A DNA stretch of 64,000 bases from Aestuariibius violaceus (GTDB lineage Bacteria; Pseudomonadota; Alphaproteobacteria; Rhodobacterales; Rhodobacteraceae). Below the pieces are notes generated by a model. It saw only the letters and a list, made by a program, of their open reading frames with translations. It was not told where the DNA came from and searched no databases. The DNA lies in NCBI RefSeq assembly GCF_040779325.2, contig NZ_JBFONT020000002.1, positions 682,001 to 746,000 of the forward strand, written 5' to 3'. Positions within the stretch are counted from its first letter, which is position 1. Every line of letters begins with the position of its first letter. The position numbers were made by a program, and so were the translations under genes. Of the stretch, positions 1 to 7,968 are shown piece after piece.

Positions 1-197
1 GCGAGCGCCTTCTTGCGGCCATCACGCGCAGGAAGGCCTCGGACAGGTTCTACGACAAGATAGTCAGAGCCGTTCAGATTGACCCGCCGGATCTTCCCCG
101 TGATTCCCTCGAACGCGAAGGGCACAGTGACCGCGTCATTGGCCATTATGCTGCTGTCACCGGCTTGACGAATTGCGAGGACGGTCTGTTGGCTCAC
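1..197 (-). CDS. Hypothetical protein, 3' part outside window
   Basis: An open minus-strand frame enters from beyond the left edge. A GTG at 197 follows a TGAGG ribosome-binding-like stretch and lies 10 bases after the stop of the upstream lipoprotein gene; an in-frame TGA bounds it just before that GTG. An internal ATG at 146 is the alternative start. The visible residues (VSQQTVLAIRQAGD, then GITGKIRRVNLNGSDYLVVEP) match no family I recognise. The position suggests a two-gene unit with the lipoprotein. Only about 65 residues can be seen, so function cannot be assigned. Confidence 0.45.
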   Translation of the reverse strand, partial: MSQQTVLAIRQAGDSSIMANDAVTVPFAFEGITGKIRRVNLNGSDYLVVEPVRGLPARDGRKKAL

Positions 198-206
198 CCG
201 ATAGCC

Positions 207-569
207 TCAGTCGGCGCTGATCCGAGGATTGCTCACGCGATGCACAGGCACAGCCGAATTCGGGCTCACCCGCATGGCGTTGGGGGCCGTGACAGGCTGC
301 GAAGGCGGCGTTCCGATCTCCACCGTCCGGGTCGTGCGGGTCCGCCCATCGGCAGCGATCGTGGTCTGCTCCGTTACCGTCCTAATGCCAGTCACCGTCA
401 CCACCGGCTCCCCGTTTCGCACCGGCACCCGATAGGCGGCATCGGGATCGGCCACCGCCGGTTCTCCGGCAAGGGTGGCGCCGCCGATCCGGTCGTCAAA
501 GCCGACGCCTTTCGGCGTGGGCGCACAGGCCACGAGGGCAGAGCAAAGAATGAAGGAAAGCGCGCGCAT
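207..569 (-). CDS. Small lipoprotein, unknown function
   Basis: A 120-residue protein starting MRALSFILCSALVACAP. This is a type II signal peptide with lipobox LVAC, so the mature protein should begin at Cys14 and sit in a membrane. An AGGAG stretch about eight bases before ATG 569 supports this start over an upstream ATG. The mature part is rich in Thr, Val and Arg (for example VVTVTGIRTVTEQTT) and probably forms beta strands. I recognise no named family. The gene is divergent from the DUF4177 gene and is followed closely by the partial hypothetical gene. Confidence 0.7.
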   Translation of the reverse strand: MRALSFILCSALVACAPTPKGVGFDDRIGGATLAGEPAVADPDAAYRVPVRNGEPVVTVTGIRTVTEQTTIAADGRTRTTRTVEIGTPPSQPVTAPNAMRVSPNSAVPVHRVSNPRISAD

Positions 570-624
570 GACATATCTCCTGGTCGTCTGTCCCACCTCC
601 CGTCCCGCCGCAATCGGGCAGGAT

Positions 625-668
625 CAAGGCCGGGCCAAGACAATCCCGGGTTGTTGCCCCCGGCCTTG
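625..668. repeat. Inverted repeat in divergent intergenic region
   Basis: Arms CAAGGCCGGG (625-634) and CCCGGCCTTG (659-668) pair perfectly over 10 bp. The 24-base interior contains a further near-palindrome around CCCGGG. It lies between the divergent lipoprotein and DUF4177 genes and could be an interspersed GC-rich repeat or a structured leader. Role unknown. Confidence 0.5.
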
Positions 669-816
669 CGGGACGGCGGGCGGGGCGATGCGGGCGGCGC
701 GTCCGCGCCGGACGCGAGCGGCGTCCTGCTGTCCCGCGCCCACCGCCTTGGACCTGCCGCCCGCCTCTGATAGCTTGCGCCAAATCCGGCCCCGAGGCCG
801 CATAAGGACAGGCACA

Positions 817-1299
817 ATGATCTATGAGTATCGCGTCGTCCCCGCGCCCCGGCGCGGGCTGAAGGGCAAGGGCGTCAAAGGGCCGGAAGCCCGGTTCGCC
901 CATGCGCTCGAGACGGTGATGAACGAAGAGGCCGCCGATGGCTGGGAATATGTCCGCACCGACACCCTGCCGGCGGAAGAACGCCAGGGCCTGACCTCGC
1001 GCACGACCGTCTACCAGAACGTGCTTGTCTTCCGCCGCCCCCGACGCGACAGCGCCGCCGGGACCGAGGACGATCATGCCCCCGCCGTCCTCGCCATCGC
1101 CGCCCCGCGCAGCCCCCTGCCTTCCAACCACGACACGCCGCCCATCGGCGATCCGCCCCTCACCGCCGAAGAGGAAGAGGCCCAGACCGAGGACAGCGGC
1201 GTCGACCCCAATCGCCTCGCCGCGACCTTCCGCGATGACGATGAGGGCGACGATGAACCCGACACCCGCCTGCGCGCCGACCGGCGGCCCGAAAGCTAG
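817..1299 (+). CDS. DUF4177-type protein
   Basis: A 160-residue protein starting MIYEYRVVPAP. The first 75 residues (EYRVVPAP, then ADGWEYVRTDTLPAEE and YQNVLVFRR) have the pattern of the small DUF4177 domain. The rest is a low-complexity tail rich in Pro, Ala, Asp and Glu, and is probably disordered. ATG 817 was chosen because the DUF4177 core begins directly there. The frame continues upstream but reads as GC-rich noise. The stop overlaps the stop of bolA by four bases on the opposite strand. No biochemical role is known for the family. Confidence 0.75.
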   Translation: MIYEYRVVPAPRRGLKGKGVKGPEARFAHALETVMNEEAADGWEYVRTDTLPAEERQGLTSRTTVYQNVLVFRRPRRDSAAGTEDDHAPAVLAIAAPRSPLPSNHDTPPIGDPPLTAEEEEAQTEDSGVDPNRLAATFRDDDEGDDEPDTRLRADRRPES

Positions 1300-1553
1300 T
1301 CCCGCACGGTCAACCCAAACGCGTGGATCCGTCCCATCAGGTCGGGACCGATTGCCGCATGCACCGCCCGGTGCCGCGCCAGCCGCGACATCGCGGTCAG
1401 CGCGTCAGACCCGATCGTCACATGAAAATGGCTCTCGCCCGATCCATCATCGCCCGCATGGCCCGCGTGACGCGCGCTGTCGTTGCGCACCTCGATCTCC
1501 GCCTCCGGCCATTCGGCCGCAAGACGTGCCTGAATCTCCTCCGCAACCCGCAT
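1296..1553 (-). CDS. bolA: BolA family protein
   Basis: An 85-residue protein of usual BolA length, starting MRVAEEIQARLAAEWP. It has the BolA/YrbA core: an N-terminal helix, the strand ESHFHVTIGSDA, and the conserved AVHAAIGPDLMGRIHAFGLTV region, where the His residues are the family's candidate Fe-S ligands. BolA proteins pair with monothiol glutaredoxins and take part in iron-sulfur cluster handling and stress morphology. No glutaredoxin gene is visible in the window. It converges on the DUF4177 gene and is divergent from the J-domain gene. Confidence 0.92.
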   Translation of the reverse strand: MRVAEEIQARLAAEWPEAEIEVRNDSARHAGHAGDDGSGESHFHVTIGSDALTAMSRLARHRAVHAAIGPDLMGRIHAFGLTVRD

Positions 1554-1631
1554 TATTTTTCTCCGACCTCTTCAAACATCCGTCACAGCGTTTAAACTCC
1601 CTCGTCCGAGTCGAGAAGTGAGGCAGGGCAG

Positions 1632-2261
1632 ATGACCAAAAGCGATCCCTTCGGCTTCGATATGTCCGTATCGTCGGCCAAGAAGAAGAATCCCCGCGGC
1701 CGCCGCGGCATGTCCGGCGCGTTCGAGACGTCGACGCGCGTCTGCGATCATCCCGGCTGTGAAGAGGCCGGTAAGTACCGCGCGCCCAAAAGCCCCGACA
1801 CGCTCGACGACTATTACTGGTTCTGCAAGGACCACGTCCGCGAGTACAACAATAAGTGGAACTTCTTCGAAACCGCGACCGAGGCCGAGATCGAGGAACA
1901 GGCCGACAAGGATCGGGTCTGGGAACGCGAGACCAAGCCCTTCGGCAAGCGCGGCGAAGAACAGCGCGCCTGGGCCCGGCTCGGCATCGACGATCCGCAC
2001 CAGGTGCTGGGCGACAACGCGACGCGCAACCCCGGCAAGGGCGCGGGCACCCGCAAGCTGCCGCCCACCGAACGCCGCGCGATCGAGATCCTCGAGGCGA
2101 AGGACAACTGGACCAAGGCCGAGATCCGCAAGGCCTACAAGGCCCTGATCAAGGTCCTGCACCCCGACATGAACGGCGGCGACCGCAGCCAGGAGGAACA
2201 GCTGGCCGAGGTCGTCTGGGCCTGGGATCAGCTCAAGGGCAGCCGCAGCTTCAAGGATTGA
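1632..2261 (+). CDS. J-domain (DnaJ-like) protein
   Basis: A 209-residue protein. The C-terminal 60 residues form a J domain: helix II EIRKAYKALIKVL, the HPD tripeptide at 177-179, then MNGGDRS and a final helix. J domains stimulate the ATPase of an Hsp70 partner (DnaK). The N-terminal part carries Cys38, Cys43, Cys65 and His68, spaced like a small metal site (CDHPGC and WFCKDH). This arrangement, a Cys-rich N-terminus with a C-terminal J domain, is common in alphaproteobacteria. A ribosome-binding-like GAGGCAGGG precedes ATG 1632. It is divergent from bolA by about 80 bases. The client is unknown. Confidence 0.85.
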   Translation: MTKSDPFGFDMSVSSAKKKNPRGRRGMSGAFETSTRVCDHPGCEEAGKYRAPKSPDTLDDYYWFCKDHVREYNNKWNFFETATEAEIEEQADKDRVWERETKPFGKRGEEQRAWARLGIDDPHQVLGDNATRNPGKGAGTRKLPPTERRAIEILEAKDNWTKAEIRKAYKALIKVLHPDMNGGDRSQEEQLAEVVWAWDQLKGSRSFKD

Positions 2262-2268
2262 GCGCGAC

Positions 2269-2284
2269 GCCGGGCTTCCCCGGC
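2269..2284 (+). terminator. Weak hairpin after J-domain gene
   Basis: GCCGGG (2269-2274) and CCCGGC (2279-2284) form a 6-bp stem with loop CTTC eight bases after the stop codon. There is no T-run, so this is a possible rather than secure terminator. Confidence 0.35.
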
Positions 2285-2533
2285 GGCCCGCTCATGTCTG
2301 CCCGGCAGGGCACGCCCGCGCAGGCGCATCGCCTAAATCTTCGCCGTCTGCGCTTTAGTCCCGCCCCCGTCGACGGAAACCGCTTCGTGGTGCCCCGCGA
2401 TCCCGTTAGGATTGCTGCACTCAAGTATTTCAGCTCTCCGAAGCGTGCCCCAGCGGCCGCTCGAATTCGTTCTCGCGTCCGCCTTCCTGCTTCTCCGCAG
2501 AGGCCGGACAGGAAAGTGTCAGAGGAATTTCAG

Positions 2534-3577
2534 ATGAGACCATTTGCATCCCGAGCGCACGCAGGCATCCGGTCGCTGGCATTGGCCCTAAGCGCGGGCC
2601 TGATCTCCGTCATCGCGTCGCAATCATCGACCGCCGCGGAACGCATCGATGATTTCGGCGACAACCCCGGCGACCTTCTGATGTATCTGCACCGGCCCGC
2701 TGACGCCGCAGCCGGGCTGCCTCTGGTCGTCGCGCTTCACGGATGCCAGCAGAGCGCCTCGGTCTTCGATGACGAGACCGGCCTCGTGGCGCTGGCCGAC
2801 GAGATCCCGTTCCTCCTCCTGCTGCCTGAGCAGCAGGAGGCAAACATGTTCAACAGCTGCTTCCGCTGGTACGACACCGACGACAACCAGCCGGGTCTCG
2901 GCGAAAGCGCGTCGATCCTCTCGATGGTCGACTTCGCCATCAGGACCGAGGGTGTCGATCCCGATGAGGTCTACGTACTCGGCCTCTCCGCCGGAGGGGC
3001 GATGACAGCCGTCCTGATGGCGAACTACCCCGACCGGTTTGCCGGTGGCGCCATCCTTGCGGGCCTCCCCTATGGCTGCAATCGACCGGTCAACGCCTTC
3101 GATGTCGGGTGGTACTGGCGGCACACCTTCGGCCTCGACGGCATCGATGCCAGCTATGCCTGCGGGATCGTCGTATCCTCCCTGACGGATCGCGATCCTG
3201 AGGACTGGCGCCGCTTCGTGCTCGACACCCTCCCCGCCGAGCCAGCGCAATGGCCCCCGATCTCCCTCTGGCAGGGCACGGGTGACGAGACGGTCGATCC
3301 CGACAACCTGCAGGAACTGACCGAGCAATGGACGGCGCTTCACGGCATCGACACCGTCGCCGACAGCCGGGAAGAGATGGGGGGCATCGTGCGCGAGGTC
3401 TATAGCGGCGCCGCCGGAGACCCACTTGTCGAGACCTGGTCGCTCGACGGGTTCGGCCATGCGGTCCCGGTCGATCCCGATGGCGAGCCGGAGACCTGCG
3501 GCCTGGAAGGCGCCTTCATCCTCGACGCGGATATCTGCGCCGTGCGCCGCATCGCTGAGTTCTGGCAACTCCGCTGA
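2534..3577 (+). CDS. Secreted PHB-depolymerase-type esterase
   Basis: A 347-residue protein with a Sec signal peptide (SLALALSAGLISVIASQSSTAAE). The alpha/beta hydrolase core has the oxyanion motif VALHGCQQ near residue 67, the lipase box GLSAGG at 150-155 (nucleophile Ser152), and a C-terminal FGHAVP carrying the likely catalytic His. This matches the short-chain PHB depolymerase/feruloyl-esterase family. It should hydrolyse an ester polymer or small ester outside the cytoplasm. AGAGGA lies eight bases before ATG 2534, which decides the start. There is no linker or substrate-binding domain, so a soluble ester is as plausible as PHB. Confidence 0.82.
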   Translation: MRPFASRAHAGIRSLALALSAGLISVIASQSSTAAERIDDFGDNPGDLLMYLHRPADAAAGLPLVVALHGCQQSASVFDDETGLVALADEIPFLLLLPEQQEANMFNSCFRWYDTDDNQPGLGESASILSMVDFAIRTEGVDPDEVYVLGLSAGGAMTAVLMANYPDRFAGGAILAGLPYGCNRPVNAFDVGWYWRHTFGLDGIDASYACGIVVSSLTDRDPEDWRRFVLDTLPAEPAQWPPISLWQGTGDETVDPDNLQELTEQWTALHGIDTVADSREEMGGIVREVYSGAAGDPLVETWSLDGFGHAVPVDPDGEPETCGLEGAFILDADICAVRRIAEFWQLR

Positions 3578-3584
3578 TGGCGCC

Positions 3585-4040
3585 TCAGTAGGTCATCTCG
3601 AACCGCAGGTTATGCAGCGTCCGGTGTGCGCCGAATATCGTGGCGGCCCACAGGACCAGAAGCACCGGCGCCTCGATCAGCGTCACGATCACCGACAGCG
3701 GGCCGAACATCGTCCCGAAACCCGGCAGCACCAGCGTGCCCCCGATCACGGCGCCGGCCAGCGTGATCCAGATCCCGGCCCCGAACGCGCGGACGGCGCC
3801 CCAGACCCCAGGCAGGCCCAGATGCCCCTCTGCCGTGCGATAGGCGATGACCGCCCCGATCATGCCCGAGAGAATCGTCCAGTAATCGTAGGGCTCCAGC
3901 GTCTCCAGCGGCGCTTGGTTCAGATGACGCACGACGGCATGGGCGATCAGCCCACCAAACAGCATGATCACCAACATTGCCCGTCGCCGCCGGGTCTCGG
4001 CATGACTGCGGACAAAGACGGTCCCCATCATCTTCCGCAT
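3585..4040 (-). CDS. Membrane protein, unknown function
   Basis: About 151 residues. A basic N-terminus (RSHAETRRRRA) is followed by a hydrophobic segment (MLVIMLFGGLIAHAVV), and at least three further hydrophobic stretches follow (WTILSGMIGAVIAY, GIWITLAGAVIGGTLVL, VTLIEAPVLLVLWAATIF). The predicted topology is four membrane helices. ATG 4040 was chosen because the upstream extension is Cys- and Pro-rich and unlike membrane protein, and a GGGGAGA stretch precedes this start. I recognise no family. It shares strand with the next membrane gene and ends close to the esterase stop. Confidence 0.6.
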   Translation of the reverse strand: MRKMMGTVFVRSHAETRRRRAMLVIMLFGGLIAHAVVRHLNQAPLETLEPYDYWTILSGMIGAVIAYRTAEGHLGLPGVWGAVRAFGAGIWITLAGAVIGGTLVLPGFGTMFGPLSVIVTLIEAPVLLVLWAATIFGAHRTLHNLRFEMTY

Positions 4041-4198
4041 CGCAACACTCGTCTCCCCATGAAGCGGGACGCTGACCGTCAAACTTGGCAGGAATGTGGG
4101 CAAAACACGACAGCGGGCCGATCCGCAGCGCACCGTTGCGTGACCGCCAAAACCATTCCCGCTTCCCACCGTTTGCATCCCTTATTTTGTAAGGAAAA

Positions 4199-4600
4199 TC
4201 AAGCGTCCGAAACCGTTTGCCGGGCGCGGACATGCAGGGCCGCCATCCCTGCGAGCCAGAGGATCACGCTCACCGGGTTGGTAAATACCACGATCAGCGC
4301 GAGGGCCCCGACCTCCCAGAACGCGCCGAAGAAGCTCCCTTCGGATATCGCATAGACGGGAAGCCCGCCAACCATCGCGCCGACCACCGTCGCCAGCAGA
4401 CCGAAGACCATGGCGACACCCCAGCCCCGCCAGCCGCCGCGCCCGAAGAACCGGGCGGTCAACAGGCCACCCAGGCCGCCGCCAAGCGCCCCCGCACCCA
4501 GCCCGACCAGCCCCATCCCCACGAAGGACCCGGCGACCCCGGCAACCACTGCCCCCGTCACTGTCATTCCCACAACATGCCGCCAGTCGACCTGCATCAT
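4199..4600 (-). CDS. Gly-rich membrane protein, unknown function
   Basis: A 133-residue protein, almost entirely hydrophobic and Gly/Ala-rich, with about four predicted membrane helices (GMTVTGAVVAGVAGSFVGMG, GVAMVFGLLATVVGAMVG, then VGALALIVVF and SVILWLAGMAAL). Small-residue spacing such as GLGAGALGGGLGGLL suggests tightly packed helices. No family is recognised. It is divergent from cobS and upstream of the other small membrane gene on the same strand, about 160 bases away. Confidence 0.6.
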   Translation of the reverse strand: MMQVDWRHVVGMTVTGAVVAGVAGSFVGMGLVGLGAGALGGGLGGLLTARFFGRGGWRGWGVAMVFGLLATVVGAMVGGLPVYAISEGSFFGAFWEVGALALIVVFTNPVSVILWLAGMAALHVRARQTVSDA

Positions 4601-4776
4601 ACCCGTTCTCTCTATCCGTCGCTTTCGCGCCCCATATCGCGCGCCCGCCGACCAGCCCGCGCATATCCCTCGTGCAGCCCTTGCGCAATCCGCCGCACCT
4701 GCCGCGCCTTTCCCTTGAAGGCCCGCGCGATATGGTGCATCCCCGGCACCGCTTCTTATCCCAAAGGACCCCCGCC

Positions 4777-5763
4777 ATGGCCGACGGCACCCAGACCGCC
4801 CTTGCGAAACCCACCGAAGAGCTGTCGGTCCGCGAGGTGTTCGGCCTCGACACGGATATGAAGATCAAAGGCTTCCCCGAGCGGGTGGAACGGGTGCCCG
4901 ATATCGACACGACCTACCGCTTCGATCCCGACACGACGCTCGCGATCCTCGCAGGCTTCGGCTGGAATCGGCGGGTGATGATCCAGGGCTATCACGGCAC
5001 CGGCAAATCGACCCATATCGAACAGGTCGCCGCCCGGCTGAACTGGCCCTGCGTGCGGGTCAACCTCGACAGCCACATCTCCCGGATCGACCTGATCGGC
5101 AAGGACGCGATCAAGCTCAAGGATGGCAAGCAGGTCACCGACTTCCAGGAAGGCATCCTGCCTTGGGCGCTGCGCAACGCCTGCGCCATCGTCTTTGATG
5201 AATACGATGCGGGCCGGGCCGACGTCATGTTCGTCATCCAGCGCGTGCTGGAGGTTGATGGCAAGCTCACGCTGCTCGACCAGAACGAGGTGATCGAACC
5301 GCACCCCTCCTTCCGCCTGTTTGCGACGGCCAACACGGTGGGCCTCGGCGACACGACCGGCCTCTATCACGGCACCCAGCAGATCAACCAGGGCCAGATG
5401 GACCGGTGGAGCCTCGTCGCCACGCTCAACTACCTCAGCCACGATGCCGAAACCGCGATCGTCCTGGCCAAGAACCCGCATTACAACACCGAGAAGGGCC
5501 GCAAGACCGTGGCCCAGATGGTCACCGTCGCGGGCCTGACCCGCACCGCCTTCATGAACGGAGAACTGTCGACCGTCATGAGCCCCCGGACCGTCATCGC
5601 CTGGGCCCAGAACGCCGAGATCTTCCGCTCCGTCGGCTACGCCTTCCGGCTGTCCTTCCTCAACAAATGCGACGAACTCGAGCGCCAGACGGTCGCCGAA
5701 TTCTACCAGCGCTGCTTCGACGAGGAACTGCCGGAAAGCGCGGTGAGCATGGCTCTAGGCTGA
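4777..5763 (+). CDS. cobS: Cobaltochelatase subunit CobS
   Basis: A 328-residue AAA+ ATPase, the usual CobS length. Walker A GYHGTGKST lies at 71-79 and Walker B-like VFDEYDAGRAD at 139-149; ATANTVGLGD resembles the sensor region. CobS and CobT form a chaperone-like complex that, with CobN, inserts cobalt into hydrogenobyrinic acid a,c-diamide in aerobic B12 synthesis. The start MADGTQTAL was chosen because CobS proteins begin there; the frame extends further upstream without family resemblance. No cobalamin riboswitch is visible upstream. cobN is not in the window. cobT follows after two unrelated-looking genes. Confidence 0.96.
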   Translation: MADGTQTALAKPTEELSVREVFGLDTDMKIKGFPERVERVPDIDTTYRFDPDTTLAILAGFGWNRRVMIQGYHGTGKSTHIEQVAARLNWPCVRVNLDSHISRIDLIGKDAIKLKDGKQVTDFQEGILPWALRNACAIVFDEYDAGRADVMFVIQRVLEVDGKLTLLDQNEVIEPHPSFRLFATANTVGLGDTTGLYHGTQQINQGQMDRWSLVATLNYLSHDAETAIVLAKNPHYNTEKGRKTVAQMVTVAGLTRTAFMNGELSTVMSPRTVIAWAQNAEIFRSVGYAFRLSFLNKCDELERQTVAEFYQRCFDEELPESAVSMALG

Positions 5764-5845
5764 TTTGCCGCTCCGGGGCCTGTTGAAGGGGCCTCCGCCA
5801 CACGCTACCGATGTAAGGATTACACCGCGAAAGGAGGCGCGTGCG

Positions 5846-7432
5846 ATGCCCGCTCTGTCACGCCTTGTATCGGTTCTCGCTTGTTGCGTTTGTCCATTTG
5901 CCCTCGGCGCACAGGATGCCGGCCCGGAAGACGTTGGTCCGACGCTTGCACTTCCTGCGGATACCATATCGCAAATCAGATCCAATCCGAGCTTCGTTCA
6001 GAACACGCTCTCAGAGCTCTATCGCACCGCACCGGACGGCACTGTCAGCCAAGACGCGATCGACGTTCGGGCGCAGCGAATGCTTGCTGAAGGTCGGGCG
6101 CGTCACCTTCAGGAGTTCACGCATTTCGATCTCGACGGCGATCTGGCGATCTCCGCCGCCGAGGTGGACCGCCAGCTGCCATTCCTCCCCGCCAATAGAA
6201 AGGCAGATCTTCTGGCCCTTGTGATCCAGGTCGACAGGGACGGAGATAGGGGTCTCTCGACCCAGGAAATCCTCGCCGAAGTGAACCGGCGCGCGGAAAG
6301 AACCCATAACGGCGCCCGAAATGCCACGCGACTTCTCGAATTCGATATCGACGGCAATAAAGAGGTAACGGCGGAAGAAATCATCGCCGCCGTTCGAAGC
6401 GTCAACCAGGGCGAACGCGACAGCATTACAAGCCTCCGGCCGACATCGCCCGCCACCCTTAGCATCACGATGGCCCCGACGATCCGGCAGATTCCGGGCT
6501 TCCAACAAAGCCCGGCCGTCGAATGCGATCTCCCGCCGGTCCCCGCAAATGCAGAGATCGTGATGCTCAGCGCATTTGGCGGCGCGTCCCTCTCCAATCT
6601 GGCGATCGCGAGCCAGGACAGGGTCACCACGACCGGGACCTTAACGATCGAAGACGGTGAAGCCCCCCTTTATGTCGTCAATCTCAGCCAGAACACGGTG
6701 ATCTGGCAGTTCGAGGGGGCGACCGATCGCATTGCAGCGCTGGTCGTGGGCGTGTGGCGTAACGGCACGGGGGTCACCGGGCTTGAAGACGACAGGATTC
6801 ATTTCATTCCCGGCCAGGATTGCCTGCCAAGCCCCTTCCGCGACGGGGGCGGCGGTGATGCACTCAGAGCGAACGCAATGATGTCTGCCCGTTTGGCGCG
6901 GGCTCCGGACCATGTCGTGACGCCCGGAACCGTCAATCAGGTCGCCCTTCCCTCCGGCGAGGTGCTCGTCGCGGGCACACGAAGCCTTCCGGGCCCCATC
7001 ATCGTAAGCAACGGTCGCCGCACCGTTCTCACCGAGGATGGTCCGGTCTCTCTCGACGCCGAAAGCGGGAGCGACAACCGGCGTCTTGAGGCGCAGCTCA
7101 TCACCGATCTGTCCCGCCAGCATCCAGGCGGGATCGCCTCGCTCGATCCCGATGATGTCATCGCCTCCGGATCCGTCGAGCCTTACGAGGTGCTGCCTCG
7201 GACGGCGGGGCTTCAGCAGCTGATCCGGGATGGCGCCATCACCAGAACATCGGACGGCTACTATCATATCGTTAAGCCGATCCCCCGCTTCCCGGCCGGG
7301 TTACACGGTGGCCATCGCCTTCGCTTCATACTGGGGACGGGAGTGCCCATGCCTGCAGGCAGCCCTGGCCATTCCCCAGTCTATTCCGAGGAGACGGGAG
7401 AATGTATCGGCGGATCCATCATGTGCAGATGA
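5846..7432 (+). CDS. Secreted EF-hand protein, unknown function
   Basis: A 528-residue protein with a signal peptide (SRLVSVLACCVCPFALGAQ) and a strong AAGGAGG before ATG 5846. Three canonical EF-hand loops occur: DLDGDLAISAAE (95-106), DRDGDRGLSTQE (130-141) and DIDGNKEVTAEE (167-178), so calcium binding outside the cytoplasm is likely. The remaining 330 residues are Ser/Thr/Val-rich strands with no family I recognise; Cys residues are few. It sits between cobS and cobT on the same strand. Nothing in it suggests a role in cobalt chelation, so it may be a passenger of the locus. Confidence 0.75.
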   Translation: MPALSRLVSVLACCVCPFALGAQDAGPEDVGPTLALPADTISQIRSNPSFVQNTLSELYRTAPDGTVSQDAIDVRAQRMLAEGRARHLQEFTHFDLDGDLAISAAEVDRQLPFLPANRKADLLALVIQVDRDGDRGLSTQEILAEVNRRAERTHNGARNATRLLEFDIDGNKEVTAEEIIAAVRSVNQGERDSITSLRPTSPATLSITMAPTIRQIPGFQQSPAVECDLPPVPANAEIVMLSAFGGASLSNLAIASQDRVTTTGTLTIEDGEAPLYVVNLSQNTVIWQFEGATDRIAALVVGVWRNGTGVTGLEDDRIHFIPGQDCLPSPFRDGGGGDALRANAMMSARLARAPDHVVTPGTVNQVALPSGEVLVAGTRSLPGPIIVSNGRRTVLTEDGPVSLDAESGSDNRRLEAQLITDLSRQHPGGIASLDPDDVIASGSVEPYEVLPRTAGLQQLIRDGAITRTSDGYYHIVKPIPRFPAGLHGGHRLRFILGTGVPMPAGSPGHSPVYSEETGECIGGSIMCR

Positions 7433-7956
7433 CGAAAGACGGGATCTTCATGATGGGAGGGCTGACGGCCCTCCTCCTCGCGCTGGCCTCTCCCGCCGCG
7501 GCCGACCTCGATCTCGGCCCCGATCCCCTGCCCGACCTGACCCCCCTCGACCAGCTGGCCGAAGGCGAGGTCTGGCCCTCCTACCGCGCGATCCGCTGTG
7601 CAGCACTCTTCGACGCGCTCGACCGGCTCGACCTGCCGCCCGCCGCCCTCGGCGCCAACGGAAACGCAGGTGCCCTCGCCGACAGCTTCCGGGACGCCGC
7701 GACCCAAGCCTGGCGCATCGGCGCTGGCGAACCCGCAGAGCCCGAAGGCTTCTTCACCGACAGCACCCCCGCCCCGATCCGCGACGGGATCGGCATCATG
7801 TCGGAAAGCTACGCCGTGCGCATGTCGACCGCCTTCATCCTCGACGGCCGCCCCACGACCGACGGCGACCTCGTCACCCGCGACCTCGCCCATTGCACCC
7901 GGATGCTCGGCGGCGGCGGGGGCACCGCCCCCTTGCCTTCCGCCCCCGCCGACTGA
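7402..7956 (+). CDS. Small secreted protein between cobS and cobT
   Basis: Up to 184 residues. ATG 7402 has a strong GAGGAG eight bases upstream but overlaps the EF-hand gene by 31 bases; ATG 7429 forms an ATGA overlap with that gene's stop but has a weak ribosome site. Either start leaves a signal peptide (MMGGLTALLLALASPAAA). The mature part contains two Cys (RCAALFDALD and LAHCTRMLG), which may form a disulfide. The family is not recognised with certainty. It lies 12 bases before cobT, so co-transcription with cobT is likely. Confidence 0.7.
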   Translation: MYRRIHHVQMTKDGIFMMGGLTALLLALASPAAADLDLGPDPLPDLTPLDQLAEGEVWPSYRAIRCAALFDALDRLDLPPAALGANGNAGALADSFRDAATQAWRIGAGEPAEPEGFFTDSTPAPIRDGIGIMSESYAVRMSTAFILDGRPTTDGDLVTRDLAHCTRMLGGGGGTAPLPSAPAD

Positions 7957-7968
7957 CATATCGAAAAC

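Noticed and set aside
4601..4776. Possible cobalamin riboswitch upstream of cobS
   Set aside because: No B12-box-like sequence or long structured leader is visible in the short region before cobS.
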